Assembly (NCBI RefSeq): GCF_026343295.1
Contig: NZ_JAPELY010000003.1
Location: 1,302,001-1,366,000, forward strand
Direction of reading: 5' to 3'
Source: Streptomyces sp. NBC_00083
Lineage (GTDB): Bacteria; Actinomycetota; Actinomycetes; Streptomycetales; Streptomycetaceae
DNA: 64,000 nucleotides
Each line of letters starts with the position of its first letter. Position 1 is the first letter of the stretch. Shown piece by piece: positions 52,552 through 61,832 of this stretch. The position numbers and the translations under genes are program-made. The notes under the pieces are model-generated. The model did no database searches and was not told the origin of the DNA. It saw only the letters and a list, made by a program, of their open reading frames with translations.

Positions 52552-52698
52552 GTGCCTGCTCCAGCGTCCTCAATGGTCCTCGGCGGCCCGTGATGCCCTG
52601 CGGACACCGGGCGCACGGAAGGAGTGGTCGTACGGGACGAACGGCGGGGCGACGCCGACGGGACCGCGGTCGGTCTCCCGGGCGTCGCGACGCCGCGG

Positions 52699-53496
52699 TT
52701 ACCGAGCGCGCCCGGCGGACGAGGCGGCCGCCACCCAGGAATCGTCTGCGCCCAGCAGGTCGTCGGCGACGGTCCTCGCGATCGCGGGCACCTGCGCGTC
52801 GAGGTAGAAGTGCCCGCCGGGGAAGACGTCGACAGTGGTGCGGGCCGTGGTGAAGTCCCGCCAGGCGGACGCCTGCGCCACATTCACCACCGGGTCGCTG
52901 TCACCGACCAGCACGCGGAACGGTACGGACAGCGGTTCGCTCTCCCGCCATGTGTAGGACCCCAGCGCACCGTAGTCGGCCCGCAGCGCGGGCATGACCA
53001 TGTCCCGCAGCTCCGGGTCGTCCAGGACGGCGGACGCGGTACCGCCGAGCCGGCGCACGGCCGCGAGCACCTCGGCATCCGTGCAGAGCCGGTCGTTCGG
53101 GTCGCGTTCACCCGTCGGTGCGCCCCTGGCCGACAGGAACAGCCTCGACGGACCGCCGAGCTCGCGGTCCCTCAGGCGCCGGGCGGTCTCGTAAGCCAGT
53201 ACCGCGCCCATGCTGTGCCCGAAGAACGCGTAGGGGCCGCGGAGTTCACGGTGGACCGAGGCGGTGAGGATGTCGGCCAGCCGCCCGATGTCGTCGACGG
53301 GCCGCTCCCGCCTGCGGTCCTGGCGCCCGGGATACTGCACGGCAAGGACGTCGATGCCGGGCGCGAGCGCGCGGGACAGCGGCACGTACGCACTGGCGGC
53401 ACCGCCGGCGTGCGGGAAGCACACCAGCGTGACGCGGTGGGGGGAGGCGGACCCTCCATCGAGGGAAGCGAACCTGCGAAACCACTCGCCACTCAC
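52699..53496 (-). CDS. Type II (editing) thioesterase
   Basis: A 265-residue alpha/beta hydrolase of the RifR/GrsT type: VCFPHAGGAASAYVPLSRAL, the nucleophile motif FFGHSMGAVLAYETARRL, the Asp in VGDSDPVV and the His in FPGGHFYLD. Such enzymes clear stalled or wrongly primed acyl groups from PKS carrier proteins. Since PKS3 ends in a reductase rather than a thioesterase, this is the only thioesterase in the cluster. GTG 53496 has GGGGAG five bases upstream. It is likely co-transcribed with the PPTase. Confidence 0.93.
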   Translation of the reverse strand: MSGEWFRRFASLDGGSASPHRVTLVCFPHAGGAASAYVPLSRALAPGIDVLAVQYPGRQDRRRERPVDDIGRLADILTASVHRELRGPYAFFGHSMGAVLAYETARRLRDRELGGPSRLFLSARGAPTGERDPNDRLCTDAEVLAAVRRLGGTASAVLDDPELRDMVMPALRADYGALGSYTWRESEPLSVPFRVLVGDSDPVVNVAQASAWRDFTTARTTVDVFPGGHFYLDAQVPAIARTVADDLLGADDSWVAAASSAGRAR

Positions 53497-53669
53497 GTCA
53501 ACTCCCCATCATCGACGTCGGCCGCCGCGCGGCCTCGGTCCTCGGCTCCTGAACACCCCCATGGTCGTGACCGCTGCTCAAAGCGTGGCCAAAGGGCACA
53601 CAAAGCACCTGCCCGCACGGCTCGTGGAGGGCGGCCGAGCGTCCGGCACACGCGCCCCGCGGCCACGGA

Positions 53670-54365
53670 TCACGCGGCGTCCACGCAGGACCGCGGCACG
53701 TCCATGTGGCCCTGGTCCTCCGGGCATTCGTCACCGGTGCAGTCGGCTTCCGGTGAACTGCCGCCGGGGCGGAGCTCCGCCCTGGCGGTTTCGGCCGCGA
53801 GCTGCGGCAGCGTCAGTCGCCAGAAGCGGGTGACGGCTTCGCCCGCATCCCAGTCCACGCCCGTGCGGGTCAAGGCGTCGAGTCCCGCGACCATGGCCGC
53901 GATGGCGAACACGGCATCCTCGATCGCCACATCGGCTCCGAGTCCTCCCTGGTCCCTCGCCACGGTCAGCATCAGCTGGATCCAGTCCTGCCACTGCTCC
54001 CACAGCTTGACGTCGCTCTGCCACGTGGCGTCGTTGCCCAGGCTGAAGCCGGCGCGCAGCACCGGGTCGTACCGCAGACAGCGCGCGAGCGCGTGCGAGG
54101 TGTCGACGAGGAGCTGCAGCGGGGCGGGGTGTCGCAGCGGCACCCGTCCGGTGATGTGCAACAGGGCCTGCGCTGCAGCCAGTTCGACCGCCTGGCCGAG
54201 GGCCCGCTTGTTCTTGAAGTGGAAGTGCAGAGCTCCGTTGCTCACCCCGGCGCGTGAACTGATCGTGGCGATGGACGCTTCCGCGTATCCGGAATGGTCG
54301 AAGATCTCGGCGGCTGAACGGATCAGTTCCTGGCGTGTGCGAACGGCACGGTACTGCCTGGCCAT
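53670..54365 (-). CDS. Second butyrolactone-receptor-like TetR regulator (pseudo-receptor candidate)
   Basis: A protein of about 231 residues with the ArpA/ScbR-type head (MARQYRAVRTRQELIRSAAE; HTH with SIATISSRAGVSNGALHFHF) and ligand domain (LRYDPVLRAGFSLGNDATW, LWEQWQDWIQLML). It differs clearly from the first receptor at 30657-31319, and no second AfsA gene is close, so it may be a pseudo-receptor that senses pathway products. An acidic, Cys-containing tail of about 35 residues follows the domain. I chose ATG 54365 because the family normally begins MARQ. It marks the right edge of the cluster. Confidence 0.88.
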   Translation of the reverse strand: MARQYRAVRTRQELIRSAAEIFDHSGYAEASIATISSRAGVSNGALHFHFKNKRALGQAVELAAAQALLHITGRVPLRHPAPLQLLVDTSHALARCLRYDPVLRAGFSLGNDATWQSDVKLWEQWQDWIQLMLTVARDQGGLGADVAIEDAVFAIAAMVAGLDALTRTGVDWDAGEAVTRFWRLTLPQLAAETARAELRPGGSSPEADCTGDECPEDQGHMDVPRSCVDAA

Positions 54366-54866
54366 ATGCGCTCCGATAAGGGTGCGGGTGTTTCTTCTGC
54401 GCACGAGAACATGCCACAAGTGCGACCAGACCTGACGGCCCGTCGGTCATGGTCGACGCAAAGCGCCGGGCCCGGCGGCCGATTCGCGGCCTTGTGTCCG
54501 TTCCGGTTGCGGGGCCTCCGCGGCGACGCGTGGTGCTCCTCGGTGGCACGCTCCGTCACGGATCATGCCCCACGGAAGGTCGACGCGGCGCCGGACGGGT
54601 GTGAGAAGGGCCTGATTGTGTCCTTTCCCCATGGCCCGCTCGTGCCGGCGGTACGCCGGGGAGGTGGACGAAAGAGGGCCCGGAACCCCGGCAGGCCCTT
54701 GCCCGGACGGGGCACCGTCCAGCTAGGCACCGACACCTCCGCCCCCGGCAGCGCAGCCCGCACGCCCGGATCCCCGCACCGCAGAACCCCGCGGAGAGCG
54801 CCCCGCAGCGCTGACGCCGACGGGGCCGCCCCGCTCGGCGCCGCCTTCCCGGAGAGAATCTGCACC
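54366..54866. other. Intergenic at cluster edge
   Basis: About 500 bases between the divergent TetR start and the broken acetyltransferase. I see no gene, and no clear receptor-binding palindrome upstream of the TetR gene. Confidence 0.4.
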
Positions 54867-55212
<346 letters not shown>

Positions 55213-55216
<4 letters not shown>

Positions 55217-55614
55217 CAACGCTCGCGCTGCTGCACACCTCGTCCGAGCACGTTCCGGCCTTCGACGCCTGTGCCCCGACGAAGCTGCCGGCCTCGCAAT
55301 GCGCCACCTAGTGCACCGCCAACTGCTCGACAAGGCAAGGGAGTCGGGACCGGACGTGGTGGCCGGGGCAGTCCGCACCGTCCTGGCCGACGACGCGGTG
55401 GCCCGGGGCGCGGACGCGGTCCTGTGCACCTGCTCCACGATCGGCGGCGCAGTCGCCGAGGCGGCTTCGTCCCCGCTCGGCGTCCCGGTGCTGCGCGTCA
55501 ACCGGCGGATGGTCGCGGCCACGGCCGCACACGGCCGCCGGATCGCGGTGGCGGCCACGGTCGAGTCGACCCTGGATCCGACGGCGAGGCTGATCCGCGA
55601 GGAGGAGGCGGCCT
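55213..55614 (+). pseudogene. Asp/Glu racemase-like protein, frameshifted and truncated
   Basis: It starts at GTG 55213, overlapping the acetyltransferase stop: TTLALLHTSSEHVPAFDA, then a frame change near 55271, then LAMRHLVHRQLLDKAR, ADAVLCTCSTIGGAVAEAAS and RIAVAATVESTLDPTARLI. The Cys of CTCSTIGG corresponds to the catalytic Cys of the racemase family. The C-terminal part is replaced by sequence leading into an RHS gene. The restored part is about two thirds of a typical 210-220-residue protein. Confidence 0.75.
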
Positions 55615-57647
55615 GTGAGCTGGGCGGCGTCGGCTCGGTGGGAGGTGCGGTCGGCGAGGCCGGACCGGTCCCAGGGCAGGACACGGTCCGCCGGGGCACT
55701 GCGAAAGACGCGGACCCGCGGCGCCGAAGCTGCCCGCGCCGAACGATTGGGTTCCGCCGAGGGAGCGGGCCCCGAGGCCCAGGCTCGGCCCCGCCCCACG
55801 AGGACTTCCACGCCAACGAGCTCGCAGGCTACGACGCGGTCGGCAACACGACCTCGGTCGCCACCACCGGCACCGGCGACTCCACGACCAGCTCGACCTA
55901 CAACCCCTCCACGCCCACCTGTGGCGGCTTCACCGGCCAGCGCTGCACGATCAAGGACGCCCGGGGCAAGGTCACGAGCTTCACCTACGACGACCACGGC
56001 AACCTGACCAAGTCCGCACCACCCGCCCCCCAGGGCGCCACGACCGCGACCTACGACGCACTCGGGCGGCCCAGGACGGTCACCGACGGCCGAGGGGTGA
56101 CCTCCACGTACACGTACGACAACCTCGACCAGGTCTGCAAGGTGACCACGAGCGGCGGCCTGACGGTCTCGTACGTCTACGACCTGGACGGCAACCTCAC
56201 CCAGCGCACCGACCAGACCGGCACGGTCAAGCACGCCTACGACGGCCTCGGCCGCGAAACCGTCCGTACCCTCCAGGACAACTCCCAGTCGGTACTGACC
56301 TACACCCCGGACGGCGACGTCGACACCTACCAGGACCCCGCCGGCACCACCGACTACACCTGGGACGACGCCGACCGCCTCCACACCCTCAAGGCCCCCG
56401 ACGGCCAGACCACGACCTACGACTACGACGCCAACGACCACCGCACCACGACCACCTACCCCGGCAACACGGTGCAGAGCGTGACCCTGGACGCCGACGG
56501 GAAACCGAAAGCCATCAAGGCGACCTCGCCCAAGGGCACCCTCGTCGACCTGGCCTACAGCTACACCTACCGCCCCGCCGGAGCGTCCGCGGACAAGAAC
56601 GGCGTCAAGATCTACACCCGCACCGACAACCTCGACGCCACCCACCGCAAGACCACCTATACCTACGACAGCGCAGGGCGCCTCTCCGCGGCCCAGGACA
56701 CCCACAGCAGCGGCGGCGACACGAGCTGGGTCCACTACTGCCTGGATGAGGCGGGCAACCTCCTCGCCAGGCCCACGTCACCGCCGCCCACCTGCCCCGC
56801 GATCGGCCTCGGCTACAACGACCCGGGCCAGCTCGTCACCCGCGGCGGTTCCCCGGCCGGCTGGTCCTACGACGCCAACGGCAACGAAACCGCCGCCAAC
56901 CCCGGCGACGGCCCCGCCCGCACGAACGAAGCGTGGAACGACTTCGGCCAGCAGACCTCGATCACAGCCGGATCGACCACGTATCCGATCGAGAACGCCG
57001 ACACGGGTAACACGGAACGCATCCGGATCGGTGACACCTGGTTCCACCAGACCCAGACCGGACTCGCCGCCTCCACAACCGGCGACGAGGACACGGGATT
57101 TGTCCGCGAACCGGCGGGAACCCTCAACTCCATGACGAGGGACGGCAAGAGCTACTACTACCTCACCGACGCCACCGGAAACGTCCTGGGCCTGACCGAC
57201 TCGGCCGGAACCCGCGTCAACAGCTACACCTACACCCCCACAGGCCAAGCACGCACCACCACCGAGCAGACACCCCAGCCCTACCGCTACGCCGGCACCT
57301 ACCTCGACCCCACCGGCCTCTACAAAATGGGCGCCCGCTCCTACGACCCCAACCTCGCCCGCTTCACCACCACCGACCCGTCGGGCCAGGAAACCAACCC
57401 CTACCTCTACGCCGCAGGCGATCCGGTGAACAACAGCGACCCCACCGGGCTGAGCTTCTGGAGCAGCGTGCGGAAGATCGGATTCGCATCGATAGGCGGT
57501 GCGATAGGGGGGGCTGTTACCGGGGCAATAGCCGGGTGTGTAGTTGGAGCTGAAATCGGTTGCTTGCCCACCGCACTGGTAGGCGCATTCGGCGGCGGCA
57601 CTGCTGGCGCCGCCACCAAGGGCTACCTGGAATATCAAGGACAGTGA
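55299..57647 (+). CDS. Chimeric frame: racemase remnant fused to 5'-truncated RHS/YD-repeat protein
   Basis: The 782-codon frame opens in the racemase relic, passes a junction at about 55615-55800, and from about residue 170 encodes YD repeats (GYDAVGNTTSV, YDDHGNLTKSA, YTYDNLDQVCKVT, YDLDGNLTQRT). The RHS core end is YDPNLARFTTTDPSG then DPVNNSDPTGLS. The last 60 or so residues are a Gly-rich hydrophobic tail (IGGAIGGAVTGAIAGCVVG) where polymorphic toxins carry their variable tip. The N-terminal secretion region and most repeats of a full RHS protein (usually above 1500 residues) are missing, so it is probably an orphan cassette. Confidence 0.75.
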   Translation: MRHLVHRQLLDKARESGPDVVAGAVRTVLADDAVARGADAVLCTCSTIGGAVAEAASSPLGVPVLRVNRRMVAATAAHGRRIAVAATVESTLDPTARLIREEEAACELGGVGSVGGAVGEAGPVPGQDTVRRGTAKDADPRRRSCPRRTIGFRRGSGPRGPGSAPPHEDFHANELAGYDAVGNTTSVATTGTGDSTTSSTYNPSTPTCGGFTGQRCTIKDARGKVTSFTYDDHGNLTKSAPPAPQGATTATYDALGRPRTVTDGRGVTSTYTYDNLDQVCKVTTSGGLTVSYVYDLDGNLTQRTDQTGTVKHAYDGLGRETVRTLQDNSQSVLTYTPDGDVDTYQDPAGTTDYTWDDADRLHTLKAPDGQTTTYDYDANDHRTTTTYPGNTVQSVTLDADGKPKAIKATSPKGTLVDLAYSYTYRPAGASADKNGVKIYTRTDNLDATHRKTTYTYDSAGRLSAAQDTHSSGGDTSWVHYCLDEAGNLLARPTSPPPTCPAIGLGYNDPGQLVTRGGSPAGWSYDANGNETAANPGDGPARTNEAWNDFGQQTSITAGSTTYPIENADTGNTERIRIGDTWFHQTQTGLAASTTGDEDTGFVREPAGTLNSMTRDGKSYYYLTDATGNVLGLTDSAGTRVNSYTYTPTGQARTTTEQTPQPYRYAGTYLDPTGLYKMGARSYDPNLARFTTTDPSGQETNPYLYAAGDPVNNSDPTGLSFWSSVRKIGFASIGGAIGGAVTGAIAGCVVGAEIGCLPTALVGAFGGGTAGAATKGYLEYQGQ

Positions 57648-57652
57648 TTGAT

Positions 57653-57847
57653 ATGCGAGATCGCATCAATGGCAACGCCGTGCTTGCCATCAGCCTCGGT
57701 CTTTTCATAGTGACCTTCTTCACTCTAGGGCCAGACCTAACCGGCATGAACGCGAGTACTGTCGGATGGATCCTCGCGTGGGCCGTGGGCTGCAGCGTTC
57801 TCGCCATCATCGCTGTATGGGCCTATTCTGCGGCCACGCGAAAATAG
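57653..57847 (+). CDS. Two-helix membrane protein, possible immunity partner of RHS tip
   Basis: A 64-residue protein starting five bases after the RHS stop, with hydrophobic helices at about residues 9-28 and 37-58 (AVLAISLGLFIVTFFTLG; AWAVGCSVLAIIAVWAY). Genes directly behind RHS tips usually encode their immunity proteins; a membrane tip with a membrane partner would fit (inference). A terminator hairpin follows. I do not recognise the family. Confidence 0.6.
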   Translation: MRDRINGNAVLAISLGLFIVTFFTLGPDLTGMNASTVGWILAWAVGCSVLAIIAVWAYSAATRK

Positions 57848-58360
57848 GAGAGCGGCCCGCGAGTTCGCCTGCCACCGCCTGAATCTTGCAGGCAATGCAC
57901 GGGAGTTCGACAAGAGGCGCCCCCGTCGTCGGCCCGCGGCCGACGTCGGGGGCGCGTTGCGTTGTCAGCGTCCTAGAGATTGTCCCGTCACGCCGAGCCG
58001 GAGCGGGTCCCCACACGCGGTGTGGGCGCCGATCGAGGCGCGGACCGGAGCCTGTCGGAAACGGTGGAGGCCATCGCGGCGAGGGCCAGTATCACCGTCT
58101 TGGACCTGTATTCGCCCGCCGCGCTCCCGGTGGCCTGTGCGGCGGGGTGGCAGCTACGCCCCTTGGGCACCCCCATGATCGCGTGGGTGGCTGTACGTAT
58201 AGACACAGCGAACTACACCCCCACACTGAACACATGACTCTGAAGAGGGCACGGCCCGTCTTAAGAGGTCATCTCGATTGGTGAGCGGCGTGCGGGTGAC
58301 CCGACGGACTAGGCCTCTCGGCGTTGGTGCGACGATGCGGAGATACGCGAGGAGAATGAA
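57848..58360. other. Intergenic with possible remnant
   Basis: The stretch contains the hairpin at 57917-57955 and a short plus-strand frame near 58040-58237 (ITVLDLYSPAALPVACAAGW) that reads like a protein fragment of unknown origin. No intact gene is supported. Confidence 0.35.
57917..57955 (+). terminator. Hairpin terminator after RHS unit
   Basis: An 18-bp stem with one mismatch (GCGCCCCCGTCGTCGGCC with GGCCGACGTCGGGGGCGC) and a 3-base loop. Confidence 0.75.
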
Positions 58361-58897
58361 CTGATCAACGTCGACGCTCCTGCGTGGCCGCTCCTTCTTC
58401 AGGAGCTGTTCGGCCCCGACGTACCAGTTGAGGTGCTGCCCGGCGATCCCGTGGCAGGCCGAGCCTCCCTGCTGCAACTACAGGTCTCCGCCCGGTCGAA
58501 TTTGGGCGGCGTCGTACTGAACTGCGGCGGTCTGCTCGTGGACGATGGGTGGCCGCGGATCTTCGGCAACCCGAGCGGCGCCGGACTTTCAGGACTGGCC
58601 GAGGTCAACGAGATGCCGTCGACATTCGATCCTGCGTGGCGCCCTGGTGCTGGTCTCGTGGTTGCGCACGACGTGCTGGGCGGGGGCTTCGCCCTCAACG
58701 GGGGCAACCCCGGTGGGGCCGGTCGACCCGCCTTCGATCGGGAGGCGTACAAGCACCGGAACGTCGTGGAACGCTGCTTCAACCGGCTCAAACAGTTCCG
58801 GGCCGTCGCCACGCGGTTCGATAAACTCGCCATCCGTTACCAGGCGGGGCTGGAACTGTGCTCGCTCATCTTGTGGCTACGCGATCTGGTGCCGTGA
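58361..58897 (+). pseudogene. DUF2625 protein fused to IS5-type transposase tail
   Basis: Reading LINVDAPAWPLLLQELFGPD, NLGGVVLNCGGLLVDDGW and GAGLVVAHDVLGGGFALNGG, the first two thirds is a DUF2625 protein (usually about 210 residues) with no good start codon. At about 58730 it turns without a stop into the C-terminus of an IS5-family transposase: YKHRNVVERCFNRLKQFRAV, ATRFDKLAIRYQAGLELC. An insertion followed by deletion of most of the element is the simplest history. Neither half should be functional. Confidence 0.8.
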
Positions 58898-59497
58898 CCA
58901 GCGGGCGAACAGACGCCGTCGCCTGCGAGGTTGAGTCGTGAACGCCGTCCGTGGGACACCCAGCGCTCCAAGCCGTGACATGAGCTGAACCTCTTGCTGT
59001 GACGTGACAGCGATCCACAGGGCTGTGCCCGTGTCGCTGGCGCTGAAGATCTCCTGACCCTGGCGCCACGCCTCTGCATGAATCGTGAAAGGAGCCAAGG
59101 CCAGAAGCACGTCGAACTCGGCGTCGTCGCGGACAGCGACGTCAATTCCCATCCCGGGATCGTCCTTCGCCGACCGTACGCCCTCGGCCGACTGGCTCTT
59201 GGCCATCGACAACGCATGCTCGTACGCGTCCACCACGTCTCGTGGCCATGGGACATCGCTGTAAGCATCGACGTGAGCGGTCTCGATACTGTCCCGCAGG
59301 ACACGAAGCGCCTCACGGTGAGCGCTAACCACATCTACAGCCTCCAGATCATTTCGGAGGAACAGCTCTCGACGTGGTTCATTGGCTTCGCTGATCACGC
59401 TGCTCAGCCTCTCACGCGCCAGTGTCGTCCGTATGAAGAGCCCGCTCTTCGCCGCCGTGACTACCGCCGCAGTCACATGCCTGCCGACTTCGGCCAC
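58877..59497 (-). CDS. Hypothetical protein, unrecognised
   Basis: A 206-residue, mostly hydrophilic and probably helical protein (VSAHREALRVLRDSIETAHV; DVVDAYEHALSMAKSQ; FDVLLALAPFTIHAEAW). No signal peptide, membrane helix or catalytic motif is visible, and I recognise no family. It ends inside the tail of the convergent transposase remnant. Codon use is typical for the genome. Confidence 0.55.
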   Translation of the reverse strand: MAEVGRHVTAAVVTAAKSGLFIRTTLARERLSSVISEANEPRRELFLRNDLEAVDVVSAHREALRVLRDSIETAHVDAYSDVPWPRDVVDAYEHALSMAKSQSAEGVRSAKDDPGMGIDVAVRDDAEFDVLLALAPFTIHAEAWRQGQEIFSASDTGTALWIAVTSQQEVQLMSRLGALGVPRTAFTTQPRRRRRLFARWSRHQIA

Positions 59498-59994
59498 AGC
59501 TTGATCATTGTCAGACAGCCCCTAGGCGGGCGACCTGGAACTCGCCAGGTTGGTAGCCGACCTCCCTTCCTGGATCGGCAGCAGCGCGCCGAGCCCCACC
59601 AGCCCCGGCGCACACTGGCTGGGGTGACCGCAACCCCTCCACGACTCTGACGGCGGCAGTGAACGGCGCCAACTCCACCGTCAAAATCCCGCCGTTGACC
59701 ACTCGGCTACCGCCCACAGGCTGCCAGACGCCCGCCAGGCGCGCTCGGCGAATGCGGCTAAGGCCGGAATCGATCCTCAAAGCCGTCGACGCGCGGCCCG
59801 AGCAGTCCGAGGTTCCCTGACCGGGGCCGGCGAGCAGGACCAGCAGCCTGCGAGAGCAACGTCCGGGTCATTGATCCCGGCCCTACGCGCAGGTCTCACC
59901 GTTCAGAGTCTGGGCACGCATACAAGTGGGGACGGGGTCCTTTCGACGGTTCGTGCACCGCGGGTTGTCATTGCTGGACATGGAAAGGAACGTC
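59498..59994. other. Intergenic, nothing recognised
   Basis: About 500 bases without a supported gene. Short open frames on both strands lack start context and protein-like composition. Confidence 0.4.
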
Positions 59995-60165
59995 ATGGGC
60001 GTCTTCAGGTGGATCCACAACCGGACCGAACAAAAGATGGAAGAGGCACGCGTGAAGGCGTACGAGCAGGCTATCGCCCGAGGCGCCACCGAGGCAGAGG
60101 CAAACGCCGCAGGTGAACGGGCCGCGAAGCGTCGCCGGAGGATTCGGCGGGCCAATTTGTCGTGA
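59995..60165 (+). CDS. Small basic helical protein (56 aa)
   Basis: It starts MGVFRWIHNRTEQKMEEARV, runs through an acidic-basic helix (AIARGATEAEANAAGERAAK) and ends with a cluster of Arg and Lys. AAAGGA lies five bases before the ATG. Short proteins of this pattern occur in many streptomycetes without known function. It is longer and better initiated than the chance frames around it. Confidence 0.6.
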   Translation: MGVFRWIHNRTEQKMEEARVKAYEQAIARGATEAEANAAGERAAKRRRRIRRANLS

Positions 60166-60699
60166 GTAGCCTTCAGCAGCCGCGCGTGGGCAGGAAATGA
60201 GGGGCCCGTAGGCGGGGCGGGTCCGCTCCCCGCACACGACGGGCGCGCCCGACGTCGGCGTTAGACGGAAGCCTCGGAGTGCGGGGTTCGTGACCCCGCG
60301 CCCACCTTAAAGGGGGGCTTCTCGTTACGCCAAGTTGGCGTCGCGACGGAACAGACAGCGCCTCTGGACGGCGATGGTAGCGAGGCGGCCACACAGCGTT
60401 CCGGTGTACCGCGACCCGGCGACCGGCGTCGTCCTGGCGGAGGCTCGGGTCGCCGTTCCTCGCCGCCGGTAGGCCCTCGGACACCTGCGGCAATATCGAT
60501 CCGTGTTGCAGACCTAACCTGCGATGAAAGCGCTGGGTGCCTACCAAGGGTTCCTGTTGCATCAGCGCGTTGCAGTTGTCCCCAGCACAAGGCCCCGGGA
60601 ATCACATGATTCCCGGGGCCTGTGTGCTCTTCGCTTGACCGTCAGGTCCAACGACCGGCAGCGCCCTGTGTTACGCCCACGGCACGCCCAGCTCCGCCA
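60166..60699. other. Intergenic with one hairpin
   Basis: No supported gene. A perfect 15-bp inverted repeat with a 2-base centre lies at 60590-60621. Confidence 0.4.
60590..60621. terminator. Isolated hairpin
   Basis: AGGCCCCGGGAATCA pairs perfectly with TGATTCCCGGGGCCT. It has the form of a rho-independent terminator but no intact gene adjoins it, so its parent gene may have been lost. Confidence 0.55.
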
Positions 60700-61019
60700 G
60701 GGCGTCTGACGCGGGCGCCTGGCTCACGGAGGCCACCCTGACCGGCGCGCTGTACGACTTCGCCTACGTCGACTGCCGTCCGGGGAAGTACCTCCGGCTG
60801 GATGACCTTCTCCAGCTCCTGGCGCCCGGCGCGCAGTACGTGGTGGACGACATGCTTCCGCAGGCCACATGGCCGGACGACCACCAGCCGCGCGTGGACG
60901 GCTTCTTCGAGCGGCTGCCCTCAGTCTCCAACTTGCGTGCCATGCCGCGGCGCTTGCGGAGGCGGCTTGCCGACCCGGCTGGTCTGGATGGCCGGTGGGG
61001 TTGCCGGAACGGCGGGTGA
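60700..61019 (+). pseudogene. O-methyltransferase fragment
   Basis: The reading LYDFAYVDCRPGKYLRLDDL, LQLLAPGAQYVVDDMLPQ and PDDHQPRVDGFFERLP is the C-terminal half of a class I SAM-dependent O-methyltransferase. The N-terminal half with the SAM-binding glycine motif is absent, there is no start codon in context, and the end (after RLPSVSNL) runs into unrelated Arg-rich sequence before TGA at 61017. Confidence 0.65.
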
Positions 61020-61176
61020 GGCTTCCGCAATGGCTGACGACCGCCCGGCCTTCTCGTCGTTCGGGCGTGGTGGCATGAGGTGGAATGCGGGGGCGGCGAC
61101 GCCGATCGCGCCGGACACTTCATGAGTTCAGAACGCGTCTTCGTCGTCGCCGTTGCGGGGTGCTCTGTCCTGTCGG

Positions 61177-61605
61177 CTACGCGGTCTTGGTGGGGGGTGG
61201 CGCGACGAGTTCGATTTCGAAGTGGTCGGTGTTTTCGAGGTAGGCGGCGTGTTGCTGGGGGCCAGCGGCGTGGGGGTGGCGGTCGGGGAAGAGGAGGGTC
61301 CAGCCGTTGTCCTGGGCTTTGTTGGTGAGGAGGTCGACGTGGTGGGGGGTGTCGATGTGGAAGGCGAGGTGGTTGAGGCCGGGGGCGAGGCGGTCGTGGC
61401 GGGTGTGGGTGAGGGCGGGTGACTGTTCGAAGACGAGGTAGGTGGGGCCGAGTTTCCAGCTGCGGCCGTGTTCCCAGTTCTGGTGGAGGGTGTAGCCGAG
61501 GTCTTCCAGGAGCCACTGCCAGTCGTTGATGGCGCGGGTGAGATCGGGGACCCAGATCTCGACGTGATGCAGTGTGCCGGTGGCAGGCGTGTCCATGTCT
61601 GTCAC
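61177..61605 (-). CDS. VOC-family (glyoxalase/dioxygenase-like) protein
   Basis: A 142-residue vicinal-oxygen-chelate protein with both beta-alpha-beta-beta-beta units. Likely metal ligands are His in LHHVEIWVPDL, His in PGLNHLAFHIDTP and Glu in HFEIELVAP. The substrate is unknown; the family includes glyoxalases, resistance proteins and dioxygenases. I chose GTG 61605 because AAGGAG lies ten bases upstream; ATG 61596 is the alternative. It is divergent from the beta-propeller gene. Confidence 0.88.
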   Translation of the reverse strand: MTDMDTPATGTLHHVEIWVPDLTRAINDWQWLLEDLGYTLHQNWEHGRSWKLGPTYLVFEQSPALTHTRHDRLAPGLNHLAFHIDTPHHVDLLTNKAQDNGWTLLFPDRHPHAAGPQQHAAYLENTDHFEIELVAPPPTKTA

Positions 61606-61832
61606 GGAGAGTGTGCTCCTTGGGTGAGTTGGGGGCGGCATCCTATACCGGATGGGGAGGGTTTCTACCAGGCTGCACTGCCGGTCATATGCCGTTCAGT
61701 TACGGACAGTTGACGGAAATGGGACTCGCCCGCTGTGCCGATCCGCTATCACGGAGGAGAGGGTCGTGTCCGTGCTCGCGCGGCAGCCGCTGGGCGGCGT
61801 TCATGTCGTGGAGGTGGAGAAGGGGGGCGAGG

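Noticed and set aside
60265..60310. Possible tRNA 3' end (CGGGG TTCGTGA CCCCG arm)
   Set aside because: The arm pairs, but the loop lacks the invariant A58, no acceptor or anticodon arm fits upstream, and there is no CCA-proximal pairing.
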